NCBI RefSeq assembly: GCF_002735925.1 | Contig: NZ_PEDL01000006.1 | Span: 62,001 to 126,000, forward strand | Length of the DNA stretch: 64,000 bases | Direction: 5' to 3' | From: Sporanaerobium hydrogeniformans | Lineage (GTDB): Bacteria > Bacillota > Clostridia > Lachnospirales > Cellulosilyticaceae | Part shown: positions 27,001 to 34,099 of the stretch, in pieces | How positions within the stretch are numbered: the stretch's first letter is position 1 | How the letters are laid out: each line of letters begins with the position of its first letter | Notes under the pieces: model-generated | The model's database searches: none | The model's input: the letters and a program-made list of their open reading frames with translations, nothing else | What the model was told of the DNA's origin: nothing | Program-made: the position numbers and the translations under genes

Positions 27001-27193
27001 GCAAGTAAGGGAGCTCTTCACCAGCTTCTCGGTCCTCGGATGGGTAAAATCTAAGTTCAGTCCAATAGGCTAACGGTCCTACCTATCACAAGAAAGGCAC
27101 TTGTGATAACGTCCCTAAAAGCAGCCTATAGGACTTCTCTAAGATTTTACATCCATCCTGTGGAGGAAGCTTGCGAAGAGCTCCCTTACTTGC
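27001..27193 (-). ncRNA. Structured non-coding RNA, copy A (class not established)
   Basis: No coding frame covers this GC-richer segment. Read on the minus strand, it folds into a multi-branched structure. A 19-bp perfect closing stem joins 27175-27193 to 27001-27019. Inside are GTAAAATCT with AGATTTTAC, AGTCC..ATAGGCT with AGCCTAT..GGACT, and the hairpin ATCACAAG / CTTGTGAT. Loops and joints such as TTCCTCCACAG, CTGCTTTTAGGGACGTTATC, GATAGGTAGGACCGTTAG and GAGGACC are identical in copy B, while the stems differ by compensatory changes. That pattern is direct evidence for a conserved RNA fold. It may belong to a known orphan class of clostridial RNAs (raiA motif is one to test), but I cannot assign it by eye. 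Confidence 0.85.
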
Positions 27194-27251
27194 TAGCCAA
27201 TGTTTTATCCTGTTCCTATTTTTTTATCTTTCTTATTCTTCTACTACAGTG

Positions 27252-27284
27252 ATCATACTATAGTATGATATTCCATACCCTCAA
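27252..27284 (-). promoter_or_regulatory. Promoter of RNA copy A with a perfect 18-bp palindrome
   Basis: On the minus strand, TTGAGG (27279-27284) and TATAGT (27257-27262) lie 16 bases apart, giving a start near 27250, about 57 bases before the closing stem. The -10 is embedded in the perfect palindrome ATCATACTATAGTATGAT (27252-27269), a plausible repressor operator. Confidence 0.6.
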
Positions 27285-27315
27285 CATTTTAGAGGACTCT
27301 TACTAGTAAAACAAA

Positions 27316-27345
27316 GGTATTGACTTATCCATCATGTCTTTAGAA
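27316..27345 (+). promoter_or_regulatory. Possible promoter of RNA copy B
   Basis: TTGACT at about 27320-27325 is a good -35. The best -10 candidate is TAGAAG with a 15-base spacer, which is weak. A start within 27345-27380 would be needed for copy B. Confidence 0.35.
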
Positions 27346-27384
27346 GGAATATGAAAAATTTAAACTTTCGTGATACAGTGCAGA

Positions 27385-27576
27385 GCAAGAAAGAAGGCTT
27401 TTCGCAGGTTTCCTCCACAGACTTTCGCAAAGTCTTGGTGAAGGCCTGTAGGCTGCTTTTAGGGACGTTATCGCAAGTGTTCTTCTTGCGATAGGTAGGA
27501 CCGTTAGTCTACAGGACTGAGCCTAGAGTTTGCCAAGGCGAGGACCCAGAAATCGGAGAAAAGCCTTCTTTCTTGC
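27385..27576 (+). ncRNA. Structured non-coding RNA, copy B (class not established)
   Basis: Same RNA as copy A, on the opposite strand and transcribed away from it. The 19-bp closing stem pairs 27385-27403 with 27558-27576. Compared with copy A this stem changes at several positions, yet stays perfectly paired. The central hairpin is ATCGCAAG / CTTGCGAT, so an A-T pair of copy A is a G-C pair here. The stem TGTAGGC / TCTACA replaces TATAGGC / CCTAT. The long arm CTTTCGCAAAGTCTTGG pairs with CCTAGAGTTTGCCAAGG at 14 of 17 positions. The core joints are unchanged. The only open frames across it are short and unconvincing. Confidence 0.85.
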
Positions 27577-27645
27577 GGCCGCGCCGACACCCCTTCTTTT
27601 TCTTGACTTCTAGGACGCCAAGAGTACTTCAACAAACTAAAATTT
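27577..27645 (+). other. Conserved 3' flank of structured RNA copy B
   Basis: GACACCCCT, then TTCTTTTTCTT, then CAACAAACTAAAATTTA (27629-27645): the same order of blocks as beyond copy A, so the inverted duplication extends past the folded core. Confidence 0.6.
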
Positions 27646-27654
27646 AAAAAATCT

Positions 27655-27704
27655 AAAGAGACTACTATCTCACACATTTTAATGTGCTTGATAATAGTCT
27701 CTTT
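27655..27704. terminator. Bidirectional terminator between RNA copy B and the Cys-rich gene
   Basis: AAAGAGACTACTAT (27655-27668) pairs with ATAATAGTCTCTTT (27691-27704) with one mismatch, and CACATT with AATGTG extends the stem inside. Flanking A/T runs allow use in both directions. Confidence 0.8.
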
Positions 27705-27739
27705 CTATTTACCTAAGAACTAGAGCCCTTTTTCATCTC

Positions 27740-28801
27740 TTATTTGTTACAGCTACATCCTTTTGAACAGCTACATGGATTACAACTGCATCCTTTTTTG
27801 CAATGTTCTTCTTTTTCACCTAATGTCTTTGCGTCTGTTCCTACTTCTAAAGGCTGGATACTTGGTTCTAAAAGATCACCACATACGAAGTCTAAGCAAC
27901 TATTTTCTTCACTTTCCTGAATAGGAGCAAGTTTTGGTGGTACAGTAAGTCCTGCATGTTGGAATTTGTATTGGATAAAGTAAATAACCTTAAAGTATAA
28001 AGTTAAGCCAATAGCAAAGCAACTATCTCCATAACCTACTACTTTTGCAAGTGCTTGAACAGAAATCCCTTGTTGTACAGTATTATTAGCATTAAAGCGT
28101 GTAAAAGCTTTCATATCTTGGCAGCCACATACACCATGTTGATTCGCTACAAAACCGATGAAATTAATAGTAGGTACTAACTTGTTGCATCCCATTGGAT
28201 TCTCAGGTGCATAAGAAATACCATAAGGTGTATAGAGATCAAGAGATACACAAGATGGATTAGTACATGGATCAAAGCCTTCATCATGTTCGCTTCCTAA
28301 ATAACGAACTGTCATCATTCCTTGGCTAACTACTTTGCAGTAGCTATCGATTAAGGTAACCGCAAAGGTTACTTCGATATCTTTTAAAGTTACTCTACTT
28401 AAGTTAGGATTGTTTTTTGCAGGTTTAATTTCAGAAAATCTACATCCACATGGATCTACAAAGTTAAAGTCAATGTCTACTACTTGAAGTTGAATTTTAT
28501 CAGCATCTTCAAAATCTTTTTTGCATAAGCCAGAAAATAGAATATTTGTCTTTTTGTCACAGTCGCAAGAACCTACTTCTGTAAGCTCGTCAAGGCATAC
28601 TGTACGGCAAAGGTTAAGACCACTTTCATCAAATACAACGGGAGCCATCATCGTTAGGAGTTTAGGTTCTCCAATAGGTGGGCACATAGCAACTTGTTGA
28701 AGAGGACTTTCTTTATTTTCAGCAGGATGACAAATGTCACAAATTCCTGCATTAGGTTTCGCAAAAAACTTCACGTCGTTATTACAACAACATTTATTCA
28801 T
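27740..28801 (-). CDS. Cys-rich protein, probable spore-coat or exosporium type
   Basis: A 353-residue protein with about 29 cysteines (8%). It begins MNKCCCNN, carries CDICH near residue 21 and PCGCRF near 118, and ends in a Cys/Ser/Lys tail, CKKGCSCNPCSCSKGCSCNK. There is no signal peptide and no transmembrane helix. The middle, about residues 80-290, is beta-rich. I do not know a named family. A sigma-K-like promoter (28865-28892), the lack of export signal and the Cys density together suggest a cross-linked spore-surface protein made in the mother cell; this is inference. The start has a CAGGAGGTTT ribosome binding site. It is divergent from the gene at 28989. Confidence 0.8.
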   Translation of the reverse strand: MNKCCCNNDVKFFAKPNAGICDICHPAENKESPLQQVAMCPPIGEPKLLTMMAPVVFDESGLNLCRTVCLDELTEVGSCDCDKKTNILFSGLCKKDFEDADKIQLQVVDIDFNFVDPCGCRFSEIKPAKNNPNLSRVTLKDIEVTFAVTLIDSYCKVVSQGMMTVRYLGSEHDEGFDPCTNPSCVSLDLYTPYGISYAPENPMGCNKLVPTINFIGFVANQHGVCGCQDMKAFTRFNANNTVQQGISVQALAKVVGYGDSCFAIGLTLYFKVIYFIQYKFQHAGLTVPPKLAPIQESEENSCLDFVCGDLLEPSIQPLEVGTDAKTLGEKEEHCKKGCSCNPCSCSKGCSCNK

Positions 28802-28864
28802 AATTTAAAACCTCCTGTATGATTCTTAAAATAGGTGTGAATCATAATTTGTCGTTTCCAATAC

Positions 28865-28892
28865 TATAATATGGAAATTAAGGTGCTTTGGT
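28865..28892 (-). promoter_or_regulatory. Candidate sigma-K promoter of the Cys-rich gene
   Basis: On the minus strand, AC (28891-28892), a 17-base spacer and CATATTATA (28865-28873) match the sigma-K consensus AC-N16/17-CATANNNTA fully. The start would be about 60 bases before the ATG. The consensus is short, so chance matches in AT-rich DNA are possible. Confidence 0.5.
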
Positions 28893-28916
28893 TACATTTA
28901 TGTATAAATTAATTTT

Positions 28917-28948
28917 GGCTTCAATATATTTATATTGAAGCCTTTTTT
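28917..28948 (+). terminator. Terminator-like hairpin in the leader of the 28989 gene
   Basis: GGCTTCAATATA (28917-28928) and TATATTGAAGCC (28931-28942) are followed by TTTTTT on the plus strand only. No plus-strand gene precedes it, so it would attenuate any transcript starting upstream. A weak promoter TTGAAG-N15-TATAAA (28935-28961) overlapping it could bypass it. Confidence 0.6.
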
Positions 28949-28988
28949 CACCTTTTATAAATCATTTCTCTAACCAAGGAGGTTCCCT

Positions 28989-30203
28989 ATGTCTTTTTTA
29001 CTTCATTCGAATCATACATTTCTTTTAGTGAACCAAAATAACAAATACGGTCTTTTTTGTCAGCTTTTTACTGCTAGTGGTATCACGCGTCCACTTTCCT
29101 TACAGCCTTCAGCAACCAACTATTATCATGCTACTTTAGATGCTACTGGAAATCCACATATTGTTAATCTTCCTACCTCTTCTCGACTTACTTATTTTTG
29201 CTATGAAAATAATCATTTTACCAAAAAAAATATCCTTGAACTGTCACCTGATGATATGACTTTATCTTGGCCTCTTATTCATTATATGGATGGACAAATA
29301 CACCTTTTTTACCTAACTTATAAAGTTGCTACCAGAACCTATGCCTTTGTTCACTCCCTTTTAGGTAGTCTTGCAACTGAAACTCTCTTTGAGAGCACCA
29401 TTGTACCACAAGCTTTTAAAAGCACGATCGTAGCCGGCAAAATTTATATTTTTTATACACTTTTTCAAGAGGCTTATTGCATGCGTTGTATTGAGTTTAC
29501 TCCTTCTACGTTGGAACAATATACCCTTCTAACCACTTCAATGCCTCTTATTGATTATAGCTTTTGTATCCATGAAGATACGATTCATTTGTGCTACGTT
29601 ACACAAAATGTCTCTCAGTATACCCTATTCTATGCACAACCTCTTAAAAATCAAATAACTTCCATTGGTACCTATACTTCCTTACCCCTTCCTACTCTTT
29701 TTTGGTACTATCATCATCTTTGGTTAAATACGCTAGTTGATCATAAACTCTTTGTTCAGCTTTCTATCGATGGTGGTCAAAGCTTTAGTTTAGCTGTTCC
29801 TTCTAGTTTGCAAGGAGCTACTACCCGTCATACTTTTATTTCTAGTGAAGTGCATACCCTTGCCATCCATGAAGTTTATGCTTCCACTCAAAATGCTATT
29901 CGAATCAGTATACTTGCTGCATTAGATGTAGAACATATTCACTTTGATATTGAATTGCCTGTAGAACTAGAACTTTTATTAGAAGGATTACGCTTATCTA
30001 ATGCTTCTCATGCACATGCTAGTACCTTAGCAGCAGAGAACATAGAGCTTAAAGCAAAACTTGCTTCCCTTGAAGCCAAGTATGCTGCTCTTCCTACTTC
30101 TCCATCCCTTACTTTACCTCAGAGAAAGCCTCTTTCTATTCAAGCAGCAGCTAATGCCTTTATGGAAGAGAGCCCTCAATGGGACGTTCCCCCTCTTATA
30201 TAA
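28989..30203 (+). CDS. Repeat-rich hypothetical protein, beta-propeller-like
   Basis: A 404-residue protein I cannot name. From residue 1 to about 310 it consists of beta-rich repeats of roughly 45-50 residues, each with a Y/F-rich strand pair (for example GQIHLFYLTY, GKIYIFYTLF, DTIHLCYVTQ, HKLFVQLSIDGG), resembling blades of a propeller. From about 320 to 365 there is a coiled coil (LELLLEGLRLSNASHAHAST, then LAAENIELKAKLASLEAKYA) and a Pro-rich tail. There is no signal peptide. It is divergent from the Cys-rich gene, so the two may share a sporulation or surface role. AAGGAGG precedes the ATG. Confidence 0.75.
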   Translation: MSFLLHSNHTFLLVNQNNKYGLFCQLFTASGITRPLSLQPSATNYYHATLDATGNPHIVNLPTSSRLTYFCYENNHFTKKNILELSPDDMTLSWPLIHYMDGQIHLFYLTYKVATRTYAFVHSLLGSLATETLFESTIVPQAFKSTIVAGKIYIFYTLFQEAYCMRCIEFTPSTLEQYTLLTTSMPLIDYSFCIHEDTIHLCYVTQNVSQYTLFYAQPLKNQITSIGTYTSLPLPTLFWYYHHLWLNTLVDHKLFVQLSIDGGQSFSLAVPSSLQGATTRHTFISSEVHTLAIHEVYASTQNAIRISILAALDVEHIHFDIELPVELELLLEGLRLSNASHAHASTLAAENIELKAKLASLEAKYAALPTSPSLTLPQRKPLSIQAAANAFMEESPQWDVPPLI

Positions 30204-30226
30204 CTTTGTCTTATGTTTTTCACACG

Positions 30227-30257
30227 AAATGCCCCTTTACTTAAAAGGGGCATTTTT
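30227..30257. terminator. Terminator after the repeat-rich gene
   Basis: AAATGCCCCTT (30227-30237) pairs perfectly with AAGGGGCATTT (30245-30255), then T-run. It abuts the end of the convergent radical SAM gene. Confidence 0.85.
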
Positions 30258-31486
30258 TAAATACTATTTATTTTTTCCCCTCCTAGGAGACGATAATAGT
30301 GAGGTACTTGATTTCCCTTACATAATGAACAACGTTTTTTGGCATAGCAACCACATTTGGGTCCTCCAGAGCTGTGATGCATCCTTTTCCATATCTCTTC
30401 TATAGACTCGCTTAATACATTACCATAGCTTTCGTAAATAAAATCGCAGGCTCTAAAATTCCCTTCATAGTCAATATAACTGTGCTGCACCCCTGCTCCA
30501 CAGCCATATTGCTGAGCGGACTCTACATAGGAAAATACAGAAGTTTTAGGATATTCTTTATGTGCATTAAACAAGATATGTAGCTCAATTAATTGTTTTT
30601 GTTCTTCCTCTGTAAGAATAGCTTCCTGCTGACTTTCTAAACTTCCACACGGAATAGGTTCTACTATACGTAATTCATGGATACCTTGCTTCTTTAAAAA
30701 CTTAGCAAGCTCATGTATTTCACCTGTTTCTAATAACTCCCTTGTACAAACCACTTGTCCCATCGTATAAAGCTGTGCCTTTCTTGCATTTTCAATAGCT
30801 TCTAATGCAATCTGATAGGCTCCTTTATACCCCCTTTTAGCATCATGTTTTTCTGGTATGATGCTATCTATACTAATAGCTACTCCAAATAACCCTGCTT
30901 GCTTAAGACTTATGGCTCTTTCCTTTGTTAAACCATACCCATTTGAAAAAAGCAAAGTCATACTTCGTTCATCTATAGCACTTAAAATGACTTCTAAATC
31001 TTGTCTAATAAGTGGTTCTCCTCCTGTAAAACCAATAATTCCTACTCCTAGATTTTGTAAATCTTTTACAATTCGAATAACATCTGAGGTCTTTAAATCT
31101 TCCTGTTTTTGTCCCATCATCTCACTTGCACTGCAATGCCAGCACTGATACATACATCGTTTAGTGACTGCAACATAGGTTGAAATAGGTGCTAATCTCA
31201 TTCCCTTTACGTGGTTTGTATAAAATTCTTTTCCTTCTCCAGGTACATTTTTAGCAATAGAGAAAAACGCTTCACTATTAACAGGTGGTAAAAATGCATT
31301 AATCATATACTTGCCATCATGCTTAACAATACGCTCATGCTTAATGACATTTAATGAACAACGTATCAAATAGCTTAAGCGATAATCCCTGTTTTCTTTA
31401 AAACGTTGATGAAGATAAAAAAAGTTTTTTATAGCTCCTTTACTAAAAAACATAGGCATTGTTTTTACAATTTGTCTTAAATACAT
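30257..31486 (-). CDS. Radical SAM/SPASM protein
   Basis: A 409-residue iron-sulfur enzyme. The radical SAM cluster motif CX3CX2C is C111-MYQ-C115-WH-C118, followed by GFTGGEPLIR (SAM-binding GGEP). The SPASM-type C-terminus has Cys in YGCGAGVQH, RACDFIYE, and CGCYAKKRCSLC, enough for auxiliary clusters. The 90-residue N-terminal part is helical and family-specific. SPASM proteins commonly modify peptides (RiPP maturases) or cofactors. It is the last gene of an operon after two methyltransferases, 10 bases from the second. No precursor peptide gene is evident nearby. Confidence 0.88.
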   Translation of the reverse strand: MYLRQIVKTMPMFFSKGAIKNFFYLHQRFKENRDYRLSYLIRCSLNVIKHERIVKHDGKYMINAFLPPVNSEAFFSIAKNVPGEGKEFYTNHVKGMRLAPISTYVAVTKRCMYQCWHCSASEMMGQKQEDLKTSDVIRIVKDLQNLGVGIIGFTGGEPLIRQDLEVILSAIDERSMTLLFSNGYGLTKERAISLKQAGLFGVAISIDSIIPEKHDAKRGYKGAYQIALEAIENARKAQLYTMGQVVCTRELLETGEIHELAKFLKKQGIHELRIVEPIPCGSLESQQEAILTEEEQKQLIELHILFNAHKEYPKTSVFSYVESAQQYGCGAGVQHSYIDYEGNFRACDFIYESYGNVLSESIEEIWKRMHHSSGGPKCGCYAKKRCSLCKGNQVPHYYRLLGGEKINSI

Positions 31487-31496
31487 ATTTCCCTCC

Positions 31497-32351
31497 TTAT
31501 TTTTTTAAAATGGCCCATACGAAACGGTGAGTAACTGAATGTATCCTTTTCTTCATTAAACTGGCTTCTAAGCTCTTTTTTATTTCTTGATTTTGTAAAT
31601 CAAGCATACAATCAAAGCCTGCTAGAGCTCCTGTATGTGTCACCCATTCTATAAGCTTTTCTTCATTTCTAAAATGAAACACTCTTTTTCCTTCCTCTGC
31701 TCTTAACACTTGAAATCTTGCTTTTTTAAACCATTTTAGAAAAACTAGCTTATTATTAGGATTAGGCAAGTTAAACATAATGCGTTGTATCGTCTCTGGA
31801 TGTTTTAAAAGAAGACTTGGATAAATCTTTCGTATTTCAGGTAAAGTCTTTTTTGTATTGACTAGCACTCCAAAAATCCCCCCTGGCTTTAAGATTCGGT
31901 AAACCTCTTTTATAATTTGACGAGGTGGTTGATATTTAATAGCCCAACAACAAATGACTCCATCTAAACTCTCATCGGGTTGCTCCTTTAAAAAACCTAG
32001 CATATCCTTTTGAATAAAGCTTGCAGTTCTCATTTGCTTCTTTTTTGCTTCTTCCAACATCCCCTTTGAAATATCTACTAAGTAAAACTGAGCTTGCGTA
32101 TAAACCCTTGCTAACACCTCACTATTATAACCTGTCCCACATGCTAAATCTAATAAACCTTTAGTATCAGTGGGCAATGCCTCTATAAAAGCGTTTAAAA
32201 CCTCATCATTATAGACATGCATCTCCTTCAAAAATGTGTTTTCATAACAGTCACTTACAAAAGTATACGCCTTACCTATATCCTCTGCCCTTACTACTTT
32301 CCTTTGTATTCCCAGAAGGAATATTTTTTTAATAAGTTCTATTAACTTCAT
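31497..32351 (-). CDS. Class I SAM-dependent methyltransferase (second of pair)
   Basis: A 284-residue protein. SAM motif I is LDLACGTGYNSEV; the second strand acidic residue is in YLVDISKGMLEEA; the post-motif region has LDGVICCWAIKYQ. The C-terminal 90 residues are specific and no substrate can be inferred. I chose the ATG at 32351 (MKLIELIKKIF) after GAGGGGGAAGG; an upstream in-frame start lies deeper inside the previous gene. It still overlaps that gene by 23 bases. It is tightly linked to the radical SAM gene. Confidence 0.85.
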   Translation of the reverse strand: MKLIELIKKIFLLGIQRKVVRAEDIGKAYTFVSDCYENTFLKEMHVYNDEVLNAFIEALPTDTKGLLDLACGTGYNSEVLARVYTQAQFYLVDISKGMLEEAKKKQMRTASFIQKDMLGFLKEQPDESLDGVICCWAIKYQPPRQIIKEVYRILKPGGIFGVLVNTKKTLPEIRKIYPSLLLKHPETIQRIMFNLPNPNNKLVFLKWFKKARFQVLRAEEGKRVFHFRNEEKLIEWVTHTGALAGFDCMLDLQNQEIKKSLEASLMKKRIHSVTHRFVWAILKK

Positions 32352-32937
32352 CCTTCCCCCTCTTTTCTCCTTTATAAAGCATTTCTGCTCCATAACTTAA
32401 CTGTAATTCTTCCTCTCTAAAATAAGGTGTGCAAAGTAGCTGCAAGCTTTCCGGTGTAAAGAAATGACATCTCTCAAAGCATAATCTCTCAAAACAGTAG
32501 ATTGTTTTTGCCTTTAATGTTCTACTATTAAATTCCCAAATTAGAATTTTACCCTTCTCTTTTAAATACCTATGGCTTAACTTTATGACTTCATCTACTC
32601 TCCTCATATGGTGAAGTGCATCTCTTATAATGATGTAATCAAAATACTCTTCCTGAAGCTCATCCTCTAGTTCCTCTAATACTTTTGCATAGATTCTTAT
32701 ATGTTTGTTTTTTTCCCTTGCTTTTTGTACCATTTGCAAAGAAGGGTCTATAAGCGTTACCTCTGCTCCCTTCAGCTGTAGTAAATTGGCTAGCGTTCCC
32801 GTTCCTCCTCCTATATCTAATATCTTTTTACCTTCTACATTGCCTAAGCTTTTTAATATTTCGTCATTTTTATCTAAGTTAAATTTTTTCATAAAGCCAT
32901 CATACAGACCCGCATAATATTTGAATAAATAAGCCAT
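32329..32937 (-). CDS. Class I SAM-dependent methyltransferase (first of pair)
   Basis: A 202-residue protein starting MAYLFKYYAGLYDGFMKKF, with motif I LDIGGGTGTLANLL and the second acidic residue in VTLIDPSLQ. DYIIIRDALHHMRRVDEVI is like ubiquinone/menaquinone-type and small-molecule methyltransferases. The second of two ATGs (32937) is chosen because AGGAG is at proper distance; the first at 32943 directly abuts it. It heads the MT-MT-radical SAM operon. Confidence 0.85.
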   Translation of the reverse strand: MAYLFKYYAGLYDGFMKKFNLDKNDEILKSLGNVEGKKILDIGGGTGTLANLLQLKGAEVTLIDPSLQMVQKAREKNKHIRIYAKVLEELEDELQEEYFDYIIIRDALHHMRRVDEVIKLSHRYLKEKGKILIWEFNSRTLKAKTIYCFERLCFERCHFFTPESLQLLCTPYFREEELQLSYGAEMLYKGEKRGKDEVNRTY

Positions 32938-32956
32938 TCGCATCTCCTATAAAAAA

Positions 32957-33004
32957 AGTCAGCAATTTCCCCAAGATTTTTTCTTGTTTACATTTGCTGA
33001 CTTA
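32957..33004 (-). terminator. Terminator after the PadR-led operon
   Basis: AGTCAGCAA (32958-32966) pairs with TTGCTGACT (32995-33003), followed by seven T on the minus strand. Confidence 0.75.
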
Positions 33005-33013
33005 CTTTCGTAT

Positions 33014-33433
33014 TTATAACTCCCTGATTTTAGTGATGTAAGGTAACATATTTTGATACTTTTTCTTTTTTTCATGCTTATAAATATAAAAGCATCCACC
33101 CACCATTCCAACCAAACCAGTTAAAATCATGATAAGCTCTTGCCAAGTATCTCCTAAGCCTTTAGCTAATAAGTACCCTATTCCCACTCCTCCTAAAAGC
33201 CCTACCAAAGGAATCCCATATAAAATATAGGTTGCCTTTAAAAAAGTAGTTGGATTCAGTTCTAAATCGACTTCATCGCCTTCTTCTGCCTTGCAGGCAT
33301 TAACACATTTTAGGATACAGTTTTTACTTCCATGTACCATATCACAGGCATGGCAATCTCCACACATTTCTTGTCTTTCAATCACGACAATAGCATAATC
33401 ACCTTCAATACTTTTCACTCTTCCATAGGGCAT
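33014..33433 (-). CDS. SoxR-reducing / RseC family protein
   Basis: A 139-residue membrane protein. The N-terminal domain has the cysteines MCGDCHACDMVHGSKNCILKC (residues 23-43) typical of RseC/MucC-type proteins and possibly binding a metal or iron-sulfur cluster. Two helices at about residues 68-118 follow, then a basic tail. RseC family members work with Rnf-type electron transfer in reducing SoxR in other bacteria, but no rnf genes are here. Last gene of the operon starting with padR. Confidence 0.87.
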   Translation of the reverse strand: MPYGRVKSIEGDYAIVVIERQEMCGDCHACDMVHGSKNCILKCVNACKAEEGDEVDLELNPTTFLKATYILYGIPLVGLLGGVGIGYLLAKGLGDTWQELIMILTGLVGMVGGCFYIYKHEKKKKYQNMLPYITKIREL

Positions 33434-33444
33434 AACTAACCTCC

Positions 33445-34098
33445 TTATTCATCTTGATCCTCTAAATGCTGTTTAAATAAACTTCTAATAACAAAAACAA
33501 CCCCTACTATAATAAGTATAATACACATACCTTGCAAAGCCATGTTCTTAACCAGAGGGCTTAAAGTCATAGCTATACTATAGACTCCAGAACCACCAAA
33601 CACCAAAGCAGGGATGAGTGGCCAACTTTGTCTTTCTAAAATTAAAATAAGCAGAAAGGCAAGGGCTGTAAAAAGGAAGAGCGCACCTATTGATAAACTA
33701 AATCCTCTTATATACATGGGGTCTCTAAAAAAGAAATACAGTCCCCATAAAGTAAACAAAGAACCCATGATAGATAAAACTGACTTTTTCTTTGCTAAAT
33801 AAGCTCCTAAAAGCATGCTACCTGGAATAAAGAAAAAACGTGCTAAATAAGTAGACGCACCTATCATACGTCCCACAATAAGCATTCCTCCATTAGCAGC
33901 AAAAAAGATACCTAATAAAAGAAGTATTAAATCACGACGTTTTATATAAATAATTAAAAATACAAATGCAAGAACAACATTTACAATTTCACTTAAATAA
34001 GCTGTTGGGAGCATCCCATTAAGCTGTAATAAGGCTACTGCACCTATAAGGATACATATTAATCCTATATATAATAAGGTATTTTTTTTATATGACAT
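33445..34098 (-). CDS. Polytopic membrane protein (LiaF/YvqF-like N-terminus)
   Basis: 217 residues with about seven short hydrophobic helices and few charges, ending with a Lys/Asp tail (FKQHLEDQDE). The layout of a small multi-helix protein next to a DUF4097 adhesin-like protein is common in lia-type and related envelope-stress operons. I see no catalytic residues. The start is 1 base past the previous gene's stop, implying translational coupling. Confidence 0.7.
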   Translation of the reverse strand: MSYKKNTLLYIGLICILIGAVALLQLNGMLPTAYLSEIVNVVLAFVFLIIYIKRRDLILLLLGIFFAANGGMLIVGRMIGASTYLARFFFIPGSMLLGAYLAKKKSVLSIMGSLFTLWGLYFFFRDPMYIRGFSLSIGALFLFTALAFLLILILERQSWPLIPALVFGGSGVYSIAMTLSPLVKNMALQGMCIILIIVGVVFVIRSLFKQHLEDQDE

Positions 34099-34099
34099 T

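Noticed and set aside
27001-27193. Copy A and copy B as RNase P RNA, tmRNA, 6S RNA or SRP RNA
   Set aside because: The hallmark sequences of those RNAs as I know them (for example the GAGGAAAGUCC block of RNase P) are absent, and such housekeeping RNAs are not usually present as inverted pairs.
26900-27700. The inverted copies at 27.0-27.6 kb as terminal repeats of an insertion sequence
   Set aside because: No transposase or target-site duplication is visible, and the differences between copies keep internal base pairs, which fits RNA structure and not passive DNA repeats.
28917-28948. The hairpin at 28917 as terminator of the Cys-rich gene
   Set aside because: That gene runs leftward from 28801, so the hairpin is upstream of it, and the T-run is on the plus strand only.
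33014-33433. RseC-like gene as evidence of an Rnf complex
   Set aside because: No rnf genes are in the window, and RseC-like proteins are found without them.
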